Numbered from the stretch's first letter, positions 1-11,184 are shown. The stretch: DNA of 64,000 nucleotides from Ignavibacteriota bacterium (GCA_016716225.1 JADJWT010000001.1:1798001-1862000), one strand, 5' to 3'. Notes: generated by a model not told the origin, from the letters alone. A program made the numbers and translations.

Positions 1-415
1 CAATTGATTTCCAAATTCCTCCGGAAACTCCACCGGCAATAATTGTATTTGAATTAGTTACATCAATTGCTAAAGCTCTTGTTCTTCCGCCGACATCGTT
101 TGGTCCAACTTCTGTCCATACAAATCCAGTTGAACTATTTTTGTATAAATCAGTACTATTTTTTTTCGGTAATTTTTTTGCAAACTCTAATTCTCTTCGT
201 CTAATATTTTCCGGAATTGAATTTGTTTTTGGATCACGGATAATATTAAAAAAATAATCAGTTCTTGCTTTTTTTCTTTCCTTTTTACTTAACTTTTTAA
301 TTTGCAATTCATTACGATCTATTTTCAAGTTATCAAACAAAATGCTAAACGAGAAATATGATAGTAGGAAAAAGATAGAAAATACTAGGAAATTAGTACT
401 CCAAAGGTTTTTCAT
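1..415 (-). CDS. BNR/sortilin-like repeat exoprotein, N-terminal fragment (runs off the left edge)
   Basis: Only the first 138 or so codons lie in the window, read on the minus strand from an ATG at 413-415. The frame is open to the edge. The product starts with a hydrophobic signal or anchor segment (about residues 4-28). A long Lys/Arg-rich linker follows, then the start of a repeat domain with GGRTRALAID and IIAGGVSGGIWKS. That signature is typical of large secreted BNR/VPS10 (sortilin-like) beta-propeller proteins of Bacteroidota and Ignavibacteria, which usually end in a T9SS sorting domain; the end is not visible here. Substrate and function are unknown. It is divergent from the aminopeptidase gene, with about 196 bp of AT-rich intergenic DNA between them. 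Confidence 0.75.
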   Translation of the reverse strand, partial: MKNLWSTNFLVFSIFFLLSYFSFSILFDNLKIDRNELQIKKLSKKERKKARTDYFFNIIRDPKTNSIPENIRRRELEFAKKLPKKNSTDLYKNSSTGFVWTEVGPNDVGGRTRALAIDVTNSNTIIAGGVSGGIWKSI

Positions 416-611
416 AATATGCTCAAATTTATGTTAGAAAAAATCATTTAAATATTTATTCACAATAAAATTATAGTTTATTCTTTAAAAAATTGATTTT
501 CATAATATGTAATAAGAAGTAAAAAATCAAAAATAAAATCTTTCTTAAAATAAATCTTAATGCTAATTTAATAATTAGTAAAGTTGAATTGTTAAAATTT
601 TTGGAGATGTT

Positions 612-1999
612 ATGTTTAAAACAGAAACTTATAAAAACAGAAGAGATGAATTAAAGAAAAAGTTCAAAGACGGAATTCTTTTATTCCTTGGAAATAATGA
701 AATGCCAATGAATTATTTAGGAAACACATATCGCTTCAGACAAGATAGTTCCTTTTTATATTATTGGGGAATTAATGAACCAAACTTAGCTGCAGTTATT
801 GATATTTCGAAAAACAAAGAAACTATTTTTGGTGATAACAGAAGTTTGGATGACGTAGTTTGGATGGGATTTGACGATACAATTGAAAATAAATCAGCAA
901 AAGTTGGTGTTGAAAATACAAAACCTTTTTCCAAATTAGAAAGTTTTATAAGAAAGAAAATTTCTCATGGAAATAAAATTCACTATTTACCGCAATATCG
1001 ATCAGATAATTTATTATTACTTCAAGAAATTTTGGATATAAAAGCTGGTGAAATTAATAACAATTCTTCAGTAAAATTAATTAAATCTGTCATTCAACAA
1101 AGGTCAATAAAATCTGAAGAAGAAATTACTGAAATTGAAAAAGCTCTTGAAGTAAGTTATTATATGAATATTACAGCAATGAAAGAAATTAAAGTTGGTA
1201 TTACAGAAAGAGAAGTTTGCGGAAAAGTTGAAGGTATTGCAATTTCAAAAGGAAATGGAGTTTCGTTTCCAATTATATTTTCAGTTAACGGGGAAATTCT
1301 CCATAACCACTCGCATGAAAATATTATGCAAGATGGACAAATTGCAGTTCTGGATTCGGGTTCAGAAACAATGTTAGGTTATGCAAGCGATACAACAAGA
1401 ACAATTCCGGTAAGTGGAAAGTTCACTCAAAAACAAAAAGAAATTTATAATATTGTTTTGGAATCACAACTTGAATCAATTAAAATGATGAAACCCGGAA
1501 TTAAATATAAAGATGTTCATTTGAATGCAGCAAAATAATTGCAAACGGTTTGAAAAAATATGGAATTATGAAAGGTAATATTGATAAAGCCGTTGAAGAA
1601 GGAGCGCATGCTTTATTTTTTCCGCACAGGCTTGGGCACATGCTCGGCTTGGATGTTCACGATCTTGAAAGTTTAGGTGAAAATTATATTGGTTATGATA
1701 AAACTGTAAAAAGAAGTAATCAATTTGGTTTAGCATATTTAAGATTAGCAAAAAAATTAGAAACGGGATTTGTCGTAACAGTTGAACCCGGATGTTATTT
1801 TATTCCCGCATTAATTGATAAATGGAAAAGTGAGAAAAAATTTATTAAGTATATCAATTATAAAAAATTAAGTGAGTACAGAAATTTTGGCGGAATTAGA
1901 ATTGAAGATAATGTTCTAATAACGAAAGATGGAAATAGAGTTTTAGGAAAACCAATACCTAAAACAATTAAAGAAGTTGAATCTGCTTGTTCAAAATAA
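612..1999 (+). CDS. pepP: Xaa-Pro aminopeptidase (peptidase M24, PepP type), one frameshift
   Basis: Cytoplasmic metallo-aminopeptidase that removes N-terminal residues preceding proline. The reconstructed protein is about 462 aa, normal for PepP. An aminopeptidase P N-domain (about residues 1-170, with QDSSFLYYWGINEPN) is followed by the M24 pita-bread domain. Metal ligands are visible: the two Asp in LDSGSETMLGYASDTTR, the His in HRLGHMLGLDVHD, and the Glu in VEPGCYF and IRIEDNV. The start at 612 is supported by GGAG at 603-606. The frame breaks near 1533: the stop after HLNAAK comes from one missing A in a short A run, and the next frame continues directly (IIANGLKKYG). A sequencing indel is more likely than true decay, because both halves are well conserved. 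Confidence 0.88.
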
Positions 2000-2008
2000 T
2001 TTATAGAG

Positions 2009-2036
2009 TGGAATATCATTTAGATATTCCATTTTT
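2009..2036 (+). terminator. Rho-independent terminator after pepP
   Basis: Perfect 9-bp stem TGGAATATC/GATATTCCA with a 5-nt loop, followed by a T-rich tract, ten bases after the stop codon of the aminopeptidase gene. Confidence 0.8.
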
Positions 2037-2080
2037 ATTTTTCTAAATTTAACTTATCAATACTTCTAAAAATCTTCAAA

Positions 2081-4920
2081 ATGTTAAAAGAAAATTATCA
2101 AAGATTAATTAACGAATTAAAAATTGTAATCCCCCAAAATAGAATTTTCGAAGATGAACTAAATACTTTAGCTTACGGGACCGATGCAAGTTTTTATAGG
2201 TTGATTCCTAAAATTGTTGTTAAAGTAATTTCAGAAGATGAAATTATTTTTATAATAAATTCATGTAACAAATTTAAAATCCCAATTACATTTCGTGCAT
2301 CCGGCACAAGCTTATCCGGTCAATCAATTTCAGATTCTGTTTTACTTGTTGCCGATAGGTCATGGAATAAAATTAAAATTTCCGAATGCAAAACTAAAAT
2401 TACTTTGGAACCAGCTGTTTTAGGCGGAAGAGCAAATCTTGAACTTAGTAAATTCAATAAAAAAATTGGACCAGATCCCGCTTCAATAAATGCCGCAACG
2501 GTTTGCGGCATTGCATCAAATAATGCAAGCGGAATGACGAGTGGTATAAAAAATAATGCATACAATACAGTTTCAGAAATGCGTATTGTTTTTCCAAACG
2601 GAAAAATTCTTGATACTTCAAACGCCGATCAGAAATTAAAATTTATAGAAGAAAATAGAAAATTAATTGTTGAATTATTAAATCTTTCAATAGAATTAAA
2701 TCAAAATGAAATTTGTAGAAATAAGATTAAAAAGAAATATCAGATTAAAAAACACTATGGGATATAGCGTAAACTCACTTATTGATTTTAAAGATCCCAT
2801 AGAAATAATTAAACATTTAATGATTGGTTCAGAAGGCACGTTAGGATTTATTTCAGAAATTACTTTAAATACTGTGAATTCTTTTCCCTATAAAGGAACT
2901 TCACTAATAATTTTTCCAAATGTGAAAAAAGCTTGCTCAACAATTCCAATTCTTAATGAACTCCCAATTGATGCCGCAGAATTAATGGATAGAGCAGCTT
3001 TAAAATCTGTTGAAGATAAAAATGGAATGCCCGTTTACTTAAAAAATCTTTCGCAAGAATCTGCTGCACTTTTAATTGAAACTTCAGCTCCCGATGAAAT
3101 TGTTTTAGATTTTAATATCAATAGAATAAAAAATGCGTTGAGTTTAGTAAAAACTGTAAGACCAGTTGAATTTACAAAGGATAAAAATGAATATTTGAAA
3201 TTATGGAATGTAAGAAAGGGATTGTTCCCATCGGTAAGTAAATCAAGAAAAGAAGGAACAACCGTTATAATTGAGGATCTAAATTTTAATACAAAAGATT
3301 TAGCAAATGCCGTTGAAGATCTTAAATCAATTTTGCAAAATATAATTATTCGGAAAATATTATTTGGGGACATGCGCTTTCGGGAAATATACATTTTGTT
3401 TTTGCGCAAGATTTTAACGATGAAAAGAAGTCGATCGATATAAAAAATTTATGAATGAAGTTGTTGAATTAGTTATAAATAAATATGATGGCTCGCTTAA
3501 GGCAGAACACGGAACCGGAAGAAATATGGCTCCGTTTGTAAAATATGAATGGGGAATGAGATTTATGAAATTATGATCAGAATCAAAAAATTATTTGACC
3601 CGAATGGAATTTTAAATCCAGGAGTATTAATAAATAATGATGAGTCAATTCATATAAAAAATTTAAAACCAACACCAATTGTAAATGAATTAATTGATAA
3701 ATGTATTGATTGCGGATTTTGCGAAAATAATTGTCCTTCAAAAAATTTAACATTAACACCTCGACAAAGAATTACAGTTTGGCGAGAAATTAATAAAATG
3801 AAATCTGAAAGTATGAATATTGATTTAATCACAAAACTTGAAAATTCATACCAATATTATGGAGAACAGACTTGTGCAACTGATGGTTTATGCGAATTAA
3901 GTTGTCCGGTAAATATTGATACTGGAAAATTAATAAAGCAAATTAGAAGTTCATTGCACACAAAAAGTGAAAAATCTTTTGCGTTATTTATTTCAAAACA
4001 TTTTTCAGCAATAGTAAGTTTTATAAAATTTGGATTAAACTTCGTAATAATTCTTCAGCAAATTTTTGGGGATAAATTTTTAAAAAGTTCATCAAATTTA
4101 ACTAGAAGAATATTTAAAAATAAAACTCCAATGTGGAATGAAGCTTTGACGAAAGGAGCAAAATTTAATATTCAAAAACAAACAATTCAGCAATCAGAAA
4201 AACTGTAATTTATTTTCCAAGCTGTATAAGCCGCACTTTTGGAAATCAAAAAAATCAAAGTATAATGAAGAATTAAATTCAGCTATGGAAAATTTATTAA
4301 GGAAAGCTGATTATCATATTATTTATCCAGATAATTTAAATTCGCTTTGCTGTGGTATGCCTTTTTCGAGTAAAGGATTTTTTGATGCAGCCGAACAAAA
4401 AAGTAAGCAACTGATTTCAAGTTTAACTAAAGCAAGCAACAATGGACAAATAAAAATTATTTTTGATACGAGTCCATGTGTTAAAACTATTAAAGATGAT
4501 TTACAAAAACTGAACAATCCACAATTGAAAATATATGATTCAATTGAATTCATTCATGATTTTCTATTAGATGAATTAGATTTTAATACAATTGAAGATT
4601 CTATAACAATTCATACAACGTGCAGTGCCGAGAAAATGGATTTGAAAAACAAACTTATTACTATTGCAAAAAAATGTTGTAATAATGTTTTCATTCCGGA
4701 AGAAATTTATTGCTGCGGTTTTGCCGGTGATAGAGGATTTATACATCCTGAACTCAATGAATCAGCATTAGAAAATTTAAGTGAATTTGTAACCGATCAT
4801 AATTGTAAAAATGGTTACTCAACAAGCAAAACTTGCGAAATTGGTTTAACAAAACACAGTGGAATTAATTATCAATCAATTATTTATTTAGTTGATGAAT
4901 GCAGTAAGGCAAAGAATTGA
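2081..4920 (+). CDS. FAD-binding and Fe-S-binding oxidoreductase (D-lactate/glycolate dehydrogenase type, GlcD-GlcF fusion), multiply frameshifted
   Basis: Reconstructed length is about 946 aa, as expected for the fused GlcD+GlcF-type enzymes that oxidise D-2-hydroxy acids such as D-lactate and pass electrons to the respiratory chain. The FAD-binding PCMH domain shows ASGTSLSGQS and GPDPASINAATVCGIASNN. The FAD-oxidase C domain shows GSEGTLGFISE, GHALSGNIHFVF and EHGTGRNMAPFVKYEWG. A ferredoxin-like region follows with CIDCGFCENNCP and CATDGLCELSCP. Two CCG-type cysteine blocks close the protein (FPSCISR, LCCGMPFSSKG; then IYCCGFAGDRGF). Frame changes are needed near 2745, 3345, 3440, 3552, 4205 and 4270, mostly in A runs. 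Substrate is inferred from the family. It converges on the Rrf2 gene and probably overlaps its 3' end. Confidence 0.85.
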
Positions 4921-5391
4921 GTATTTAAGTAGATTCTTGAACTTCAATTTTTTATTTGTTTCCTCAAAAAATATTTTTTCCGAATTTAGCAAATCTTGTA
5001 AAGTAAGATTATTCATAACTTGATCAATTGATTTTGAATCAACTGCCAGAATGATCTAATTGAACAATCAGTTGAATGAGTGCAAGTAATTGATTCGGAA
5101 TTATGTAATTGGCAATATGATGATTCAAAAAATTTACCGCCTAAAATACCCATCACATCGCCAATTAATATGTCTTTTGGATGCTTTGTTAAAGAATAGC
5201 CCCCAATTCTTCCTCTTTCGCTTTCTAAATATCCGTTCAATCTAAGAAGTCTTAATGTTTTGGCCACATTATCTTCTGAAATCCCTTCATTACTGCTGAT
5301 ATCCGGAATTGTTAAGCCCCTCCTTTTGTATAGAGTTTCCTAATCTAACTAAACATCTTAAGCCATATTCTTCTTGTGTTGTAAATTTCAT
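4888..5391 (-). CDS. Rrf2-family Fe-S-type transcriptional regulator (IscR/SufR-like), frameshifted
   Basis: Winged-helix Rrf2 regulator, probably the iron-sulfur sensor for the adjacent suf genes. The N-terminus MKFTTQEEYGLRCLVRL starts at the ATG at 5389-5391. After one frameshift near 5340 it continues GLTIPDISS, NVAKTLRLLRLNGYLES and RGRIGGYSL, the typical Rrf2 helix-turn-helix and wing. Three cysteines with C-x9-C-x5-C spacing (residues of YCQLHN, TCTHS, DCSIR) match the cluster-ligand region of Rrf2 Fe-S proteins. Near 5048 a missing G (TTCTGGCA, expected TTCTGGGCA) shifts the frame; the other frame gives AVDSKSIDQVMNNLTLQDLL, the usual Rrf2 tail, with a stop at 4888-4890. Without that correction the frame stops at 5013. 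Last gene of the suf operon. Confidence 0.8.
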
Positions 5392-5402
5392 TGTTTAGAA
5401 AT

Positions 5403-5937
5403 TTATTCGTCATTCAAAGGAATTCTTGAACCGCACATTTTAGCATGAACCAATTTATCATATTTTTCCTTTGGGATTGAGGGACCTTGTTTTGTACAAT
5501 AATTAGAAAAAATATTTTGAAGAACTTCGGCAATTTGTTCCGGTGATCTTCCTTCAATATGATGACGAGGCAGCATGGATATTACTTCTCCATTTTTTAT
5601 CAATGCAGCTGAAGGAGATGAAGGAGGAAATTTTGCCAAATATTTTTCGCGTACAGTTGTTACTGATAATTTATCTTGCCCACAAATACAGTCACAATAT
5701 TATCTGGAATTAAATTATTTTGTAATGCCAATGAAACTCCTGGTCTTGCACTTCCGGCGGCACATCCGCACACCAATTAATAAACACAAGAGTTGTTTCA
5801 TCATTATTTTTGACAAAATTTCATCAACTTGTTCTGATGTTGTCAATTCTTTAAATCCAATATATATTAACTCATCTCGCATTGGTTGAACCGCACGCGG
5901 ATCATAGGTTGGAGAAAAGATTATTTATTTCAAACAT
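5403..5937 (-). CDS. BrxA/BrxB-family bacilliredoxin (DUF1094), frameshifted
   Basis: Thioredoxin-fold bacilliredoxin, a family that reduces mixed disulfides between low-molecular-weight thiols and proteins. The diagnostic VCGCAAGSARPG (CGC active site) is read around 5745-5775 on the minus strand. Flanking family segments are VQPMRDELIYIGFKELTTSE, NLIPDNIVTVFVGKDK, FPPSSPSAALIKNGEV and LPRHHIEGRSPEQIAE. The C-terminal part (5403-5639) is a clean open frame and carries an extra tail with KMCGSRIPL. At least three frame changes are needed (near 5908, 5800 and 5645-5700). It lies between the DUF59 gene and the Rrf2 gene, which suggests a role in thiol/Fe-S homeostasis. Start at the ATG at 5935-5937. 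Confidence 0.8.
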
Positions 5938-5957
5938 TTTTTCCTTTCTAAAAATTA

Positions 5958-6272
5958 TTATAAAAATCCTAAATTTAATTTTGCTTCATCACTCATCATA
6001 TCCTTATTCCATGGAGGTTCCCAGACTAAATTAATTTTTACATCATTAACATTTTCAATTTCTTTAATTCGTTGCCTTACTTCTCCGGGTAAACTTTCAG
6101 CAACCGGGCATGCTGGTGAAGTTAGTGTCATCATGATTTCAACATTAGCACCATCATCTATTTTAATATTGTAAATCATACCAAGTTCGTAAATGTTTAC
6201 GGGAATTTCCGGATCATAAACAGTTTCTAAAACAGAAATTATTTTTTGCTCTAAATATCCTTTATCAATCAT
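5958..6272 (-). CDS. sufT: SUF-associated DUF59 (MIP18-family) Fe-S assembly protein, SufT-like
   Basis: Intact 104-aa protein made of one DUF59/MIP18 domain. It shows VYDPEIPVNIYELGMIYNI, MMTLTSPACPVAESLP (the conserved family Cys) and LVWEPPWNKDMMS. Proteins of this family help deliver or mature Fe-S clusters and are commonly encoded just after sufS, as here (8 bp downstream). The symbol sufT is used by analogy; the biochemical role is inferred from family and context. This is one of the few genes in the left third without a frameshift. Confidence 0.88.
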   Translation of the reverse strand: MIDKGYLEQKIISVLETVYDPEIPVNIYELGMIYNIKIDDGANVEIMMTLTSPACPVAESLPGEVRQRIKEIENVNDVKINLVWEPPWNKDMMSDEAKLNLGFL

Positions 6273-6280
6273 TGAAGTAC

Positions 6281-7553
6281 CTAAGAAAACATTTTTTTAA
6301 CTTTTAAAAGTGCAGAATACAATTGATCAATTTCTTCAATTTTATTGTACATTGAAAATGATGCTCTTGCAGTCGCCGGTTGACCAAATCTCTTAATAAG
6401 TGGCATTGTGCAATGGTGTCCGGTTCTTATTGCAATTCCGTCCGTATCAATTATTGTCCCAATATCATAAGGGTGAATTCCTTTAATAACGAATGACACA
6501 ACTGAAGCTTTTTCTTTTGCAGTTCCAATAATTTTCAATCCTTCAATCTGAAGCAGTCTATCGGTTGCATACTTTAATAATTTATCTTCATGTAGAGCAA
6601 TATCTTCGGAGTTGAATGAGGTTAAATAATCAATAGCTGTTCCCAGAGCAATTCCTCCAACAATATTCGGAGTTCCAGCTTCAAATTTTTGCGGGAGATC
6701 ATCATAAGTTGTCCCTTCAAACGTAACTTCTCTAATCATATCGCCGCCACCTTGAAATGGAGGCATTTTATCTAAAAATTCTGTCTTACCATAAAGAACT
6801 CCAATGCCGGTAGGACCAAAAACTTTATGTCCGGAAAAAACATAAAAATCACAATCCAAATCTTGAACATCAACCTTAACATGAGAAACTGCTTGGGCTC
6901 CATCTAACAAAACTGGGATATTAAATTCGTGAGCTTTCTTTACAATTTCTTTAACCGGATTTATTGTACCCAATGCATTTGAAATATGAACAACCGAAAC
7001 AAGTTTTGTTTTAGGTGATATTAATTTTTCAAATTCTTCAAATATAAATTCACCGCTATCATTAACTGGAACCACTTTTAGAATTAAATTTTTTCTTTCA
7101 CAAAGTAATTGCCAAGGGACAATATTAGAATGATGTTCCATATACGAAATTATAATTTCGTCACCTTCGGAAAAATAATTTGCTCTGCAAAGTGAATTAG
7201 ATACTAAATTTATTCCTTCCGTTGCTCCTCGAACAAAAATTATTTCCGAAACACTCATTGCATTTAAAAACTCTTTTATTTTTAAACGAGCACTTTCATA
7301 AGATTCAGTCGCCAGTTCACTTAAGAAATGCAAACCCCTATGAATATTGGCATTTTCGTAAGTGTAATAATTTGTAATAGCATCAATTACAGATTGAGGT
7401 TTTTGTGAAGTTGCGGCATTATCCAAATAAACTAATGGCTTTCCATTAACAAATCTTTTAGAATTGGAAAATCGTTTCTAACATCATCAAAAAAAATTTT
7501 CTAAAAGTTTTTGTTTGCTTTGTACTGTGCTTAATATCAACATCAAAATTCAT
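6281..7553 (-). CDS. sufS: Cysteine desulfurase SufS (PLP-dependent), N-terminal frameshifts
   Basis: Class-V aminotransferase-fold enzyme that takes sulfur from L-cysteine as a persulfide for Fe-S cluster assembly. It has YLDNAATSQKPQ, YMEHHSNIVPWQ, the PLP lysine in VFSGHKVFGPTGIG, and the persulfide cysteine in IRTGHHCTMPLI, a SufS rather than IscS-type loop. The total is about 424 aa. From 7426 downstream the frame is clean. The first about 40 codons (MNFDVDIKHSTKQ..., then FFDDVRNDFPILK, then FVNGKPLVYLDN) need two frame changes near 7490 and 7462, both at homopolymers. The start codon overlaps the sufD stop (TAATG at 7551-7555), suggesting translational coupling. Confidence 0.9.
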
Positions 7554-8838
7554 TAGAATGCTTCTCTATGTAAATGCTCAAATATTATGTGATTTACTTT
7601 ATCTTTTAATTGTTCTATTTAATCTCACTTACTACATCATCGATAAATGCTCTTATGAGCATTGATCTTGCAGCTTCTGCAGAAACACCTCTTGATCGAA
7701 TATAAAAATAGCTTGTTCATCAAGTTTTCCAACTGTTGCTCCGTGCGACATTTTACATCATCTGCATAAATTTCAGTTGCGGTTTTGCATCAATGCTGGC
7801 TTCATTTGAAAGCAGTACTGATTTATTTGACTGAAACGCATTTGTTTTCTGAGCAATTCGATCAACTAATATTTTCCCGGAAAACACTCCTTTAGCTTTA
7901 TCATCCAAAATACCTTTATATAATTCATTGCTCATACAATTTGGTTTTGCATGATTTATAAAAGTATGGTTATCAATATGCTGTTCATCATTTCCTAAGT
8001 ATAATCCAAAAAGATGGCATTCAATATTTTCGCCATCTAATTTTGTGTTAATATCGTTTCTTGCAATTTTACTTCCGAATGAAAGCGAAAGTGATTAAGA
8101 ATGCTTGAATTATTTTTGATGAATATCTGTTTTATCAATATGAAATGAGGCATTTGATTCATTCTGTAATTTTATAAAATTGATTTGCAATTTTCTTTTA
8201 CATAGATATCTGTAATCACATTTGTAAAATATTCGTCCGTCTTTTCCTAAATAATATTTGCTTGAGTATTTTCCTCTGCAATAACTAAATTTCTTGGCTG
8301 TATAAGTTGCTTTACCAGCGTTGTTTACAGCAATATTTATAATATGGATTGGTTTTCAACAATTTTATTCTTAGGAATGTGAATAAAAAAACCATCATAA
8401 GTAAAAGTGTGATTTAATAACGTAAATGAATTTAAATTGTTAGATGAATTGTTTAAGAGTTGTAAATCAATTTAATTTTATTTTAAAATGAAAAAAAAAC
8501 TATCAACAACTACACCATTTTCCAGATCATTAATTTTGGACAATTCCTTATTATAAATTCGACAATGAAAATTAAAAGATGCACTTCCAGATTTGGAATT
8601 AAATATTTTCTAATAAAATTTATCAACATTGGTTTTAGTCAATGGTGACGGGATAAACTCATGATTTAGAATTGGTGAAATATTTGTGTATTTCCATTCT
8701 TCATTTTTTTTGTAGGAATTCTAAAGTTTCAAATAATTTTGCTGCTTCATTTCTATTATTGCTAATTTCATCATTATTTGCTTTTGCAAATTGTGAAAAA
8801 TTTTCTAAATACCAGTTTTTTATATTATTTTCTTTCAT
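7553..8838 (-). CDS. sufD: SufD, Fe-S cluster assembly scaffold subunit, heavily frameshifted
   Basis: SufD-like partner of the SufBCD complex. The best preserved block (7753-7935) reads LYKGILDDKAKGVFSGKI, AQKTNAFQSNKSVLLSNEAS and KPQLKF, which is the SufB/SufD core signature. The N-terminus (ATG at 8836-8838; MKENNIKNWYLENFSQF, then EWKYTNISPIL) and the C-terminus (REAF, stop at 7553-7555) can be read in other frames. The total span corresponds to about 428 aa, normal for SufD. Many frame changes are needed, so no continuous protein is visible. Identity rests on the core motif, length and position between sufC and sufS. Confidence 0.82.
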
Positions 8839-8850
8839 TGAGAAATTATC

Positions 8851-9608
8851 CTAAACCAATTCAGTTTGTTCTTTTATTATCCAATCGTAACCTCTTTCTT
8901 CTAATTCAAGAGCTAAATTTTTATCACCGGATTTTACAATTTTACCTTTATATAAAACATGAACAAAATCCGGAACGATATAATCAAGCAGTCTTTGATA
9001 ATGAGTTACAAGAATTACAGCATTTTCTTTATTTTTGAATTTATTTACACCATGCGCAACAATTTTGAGTGCATCAATATCAAGACCGGAATCAGTTTCA
9101 TCAAGTACTGCGAGCTTTGGATTAAGAGTTAAAAGTTGTAAAATTTCATTGCGTTTTTTCTCACCGCCTGAAAATCCTTGATTTACCGAACGACTAATTA
9201 ATGCGCTATCCATTCCTAAGATATTTGCTTTTTCCTTTATAAGATTTAAGAAATCTTTTGCGGAAATTTCTTCTTGATTGTTATGCTTTCTAATTTCATT
9301 TATTGCGGTTTTTAAAAATACGGAATTACTAACACCCGGAATTTCAATTGGATCTTGGAAGGCTAGAAATAATCCTTCGCGGGCTCTAACATCCGGTTCC
9401 ATTTCAACAATATTTTTTTCATTAAAAATAATTTCACCTTCGGTAACTTCGTAAGCTTCGTTTCCGGCTAATACATTTGCAAGGGTACTTTTACCAGATC
9501 GGTTTGGACCCATAATAGCATGGATTTCTCCGGCATTAACACCTAAATCAATTCCTTTTAGTATTTCAGTTCCTTCAACATTTGCATGAAGATTTTAATC
9601 TTGATCAT
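8851..9608 (-). CDS. sufC: SufC, Fe-S assembly ABC-type ATPase, one frameshift and an altered Walker A
   Basis: Soluble ABC ATPase that powers the SufBCD scaffold. It shows a signature motif (GFSGGEKKRNEILQ), Walker B (LAVLDETDSGLDIDALKIV) and the H-loop (LVTHYQRLLDYI), and ends in a typical SufC tail (ELEERGYDWI). About 252 aa. The ATG is at 9606-9608 (MIKIKNLHANVEG after correcting one missing A near 9594). Walker A reads GPNRSGKST; the Arg replaces the usual Gly (codon CGA where GGA is expected), a single-base change that could be a sequencing error. It is 12 bp upstream of sufD. Confidence 0.9.
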
Positions 9609-9640
9609 TTAATTTTCCTTTATTCTTTTTCAATTTCTGG

Positions 9641-9665
9641 ATTCCCGATTAGAAACTTCGGGAAT
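9641..9665. repeat. Short hairpin element between sufB and sufC
   Basis: Perfect 8-bp inverted repeat ATTCCCGA/TCGGGAAT with a 9-nt loop, in the 125-bp spacer between sufB and sufC. It has no downstream T run on the operon strand. It looks more like a dispersed intergenic hairpin or an mRNA processing/attenuation structure than a classical terminator. Confidence 0.5.
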
Positions 9666-9733
9666 GACAACTTTTATGTTTAATTGTGGTTTTAACTTTT
9701 CATTTTTTCTGTTAGCTAAGGATTTTAACTTAT

Positions 9734-11184
9734 TTACCCAACACTGCCTTCTAAACTAATTGCTAGCAACTTTTGAGCTTCAACCGCAAATTCCATCGGA
9801 AGATTATTAAATACTTCTTTACAAAATCCATTGACAATCATATTAACTGCATCTTCCGTAGAAATTCCTCTTTGGTTCAAATAAAATATTTGATCTTCAC
9901 CAACTTTGAAGTTGTTGCTTCATGCTCAACGAGTAGCAGTATTGTTATTTATTTCTAAATACGGAAAAGTATGTGCACCGCAATTATTTCCCATCAACTA
10001 TAGAATCGCTCTGAGAAAAGTTTCTTGCGTGAGTGCGTTCTTCCCAATTTTAACTAAACCTCTGTAAGATTTATTGCTTCTTCCGGCGGAAATCCCCTTG
10101 AAACAATTGTACTGCTTGTTTTTTTCCCCAAGTGAATCATTTTTGTTCCGGTATCTGCTTGCTGATAATTATTTGTTACTGCAACGGAGTAAAATTCTCC
10201 AACTTGAATTATCCCCTTGCAAAATACAGCTTGGATATTTCCAAGTAATTGCGGAGCCGGTTTTTCGACTTGCGTCCACGAAATTTTAGAATTATTACCT
10301 TTACAAATTCCGCGTTTTTAACAAAATTATAATTCACCTTTACCTTCTTTATCTCCCGGGAACCAATTCTGAACTGTTGAATATTTAATTTCCCGCATTC
10401 TAGAGCAACTAATTCAACAATTGCAGCGTGAAGTTGATTTGTATCTCTCAAGGAGCTGTGCAACCTTCTAAATAACTAACGTAACTATTTTCATCAAGCA
10501 ATTATTAATGTTCGTTCAAACTGTCCAGTATCCATTGCATTAATTCTAAAATAAGTTGAAAGTTCCATAGGACATCTAACACCTTTAGAATATAGACGAA
10601 TGAGCCATCACTAAATACAGCAGAATTTAAAGTCATAAAATAATTATCTGTTTGAGGAACAACAGATCCCAAATATTTTTTTACCAAATCTGAATGTTCT
10701 CTAATTGCTTCGAAATCGAACAAAAAAAATTCCTTTTTCTGCAAGTGTTTCTTTGAAAGTTGTAGCTACGGAAACCGAATCAAAAACTGCATCAACTGCC
10801 ACACCGCTTAAAATCTTTTGTTCTTCTAAAGGTATTCCTAATTTTTCAAATGTTGCTAATAATTCGGGATCAACTTGATCCAGACTTTCCAACTCCGGTT
10901 TTTCTTCGAGTAGAATAATATTTGAGATTTTGGTAATCAAATTTATCTTTTTAATTTTTGCCCAATTTGGTTCTTCCATTGTTAACCAATGCCTGTAAGC
11001 CTTTAACCGCCATTCGGTCATCCATTCAAGTTTCATTTTTCTTTTGAGAAAGCAACCTAATTATACCTTCATTTAATCCTTTGGGAAATGCATCTTCTTC
11101 AATTTCGGTAACAAATCCCCATTTATATTCTGTATTGGTATGCTCTTCAATTGTTTTAATATCTTCGCGTAAATCTTCGCTCAT
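9734..11184 (-). CDS. sufB: SufB, Fe-S cluster scaffold protein, heavily frameshifted
   Basis: Main scaffold of the SufBCD complex and first gene of the operon. The N-terminus starts at the ATG at 11182-11184 (MSEDLREDIKTIEEHTNTEY) with AAGG about 10 bp upstream. It continues as EWMTEWRLKAYRHW and FEKLGIPLEEQKILSGVAVD (10701-11036). Mid-protein blocks include RDTNQLHAAIVELVALE and VNYNFVKNAEF. The C-terminus reads PMEFAVEAQKLLAISLEGSVG, diagnostic for SufB rather than SufD. The span corresponds to about 483 aa, the usual size. At least six frame changes are needed between about 11030 and 9760. Confidence 0.87.

Noticed and set aside
3035..3409. Antisense open frames of 60-130 codons opposite real genes (for example here, at 23726-24127 and at 61773-62132)
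   Set aside because: They lie fully opposite well-conserved genes, have no ribosome sites or family motifs, and follow from AT-rich codon composition.
2081..4920. Programmed frameshifting in the FAD/Fe-S dehydrogenase gene
   Set aside because: At least six shifts at plain A/T runs, and the same pattern in most neighbouring genes, fit inaccurate sequence instead.
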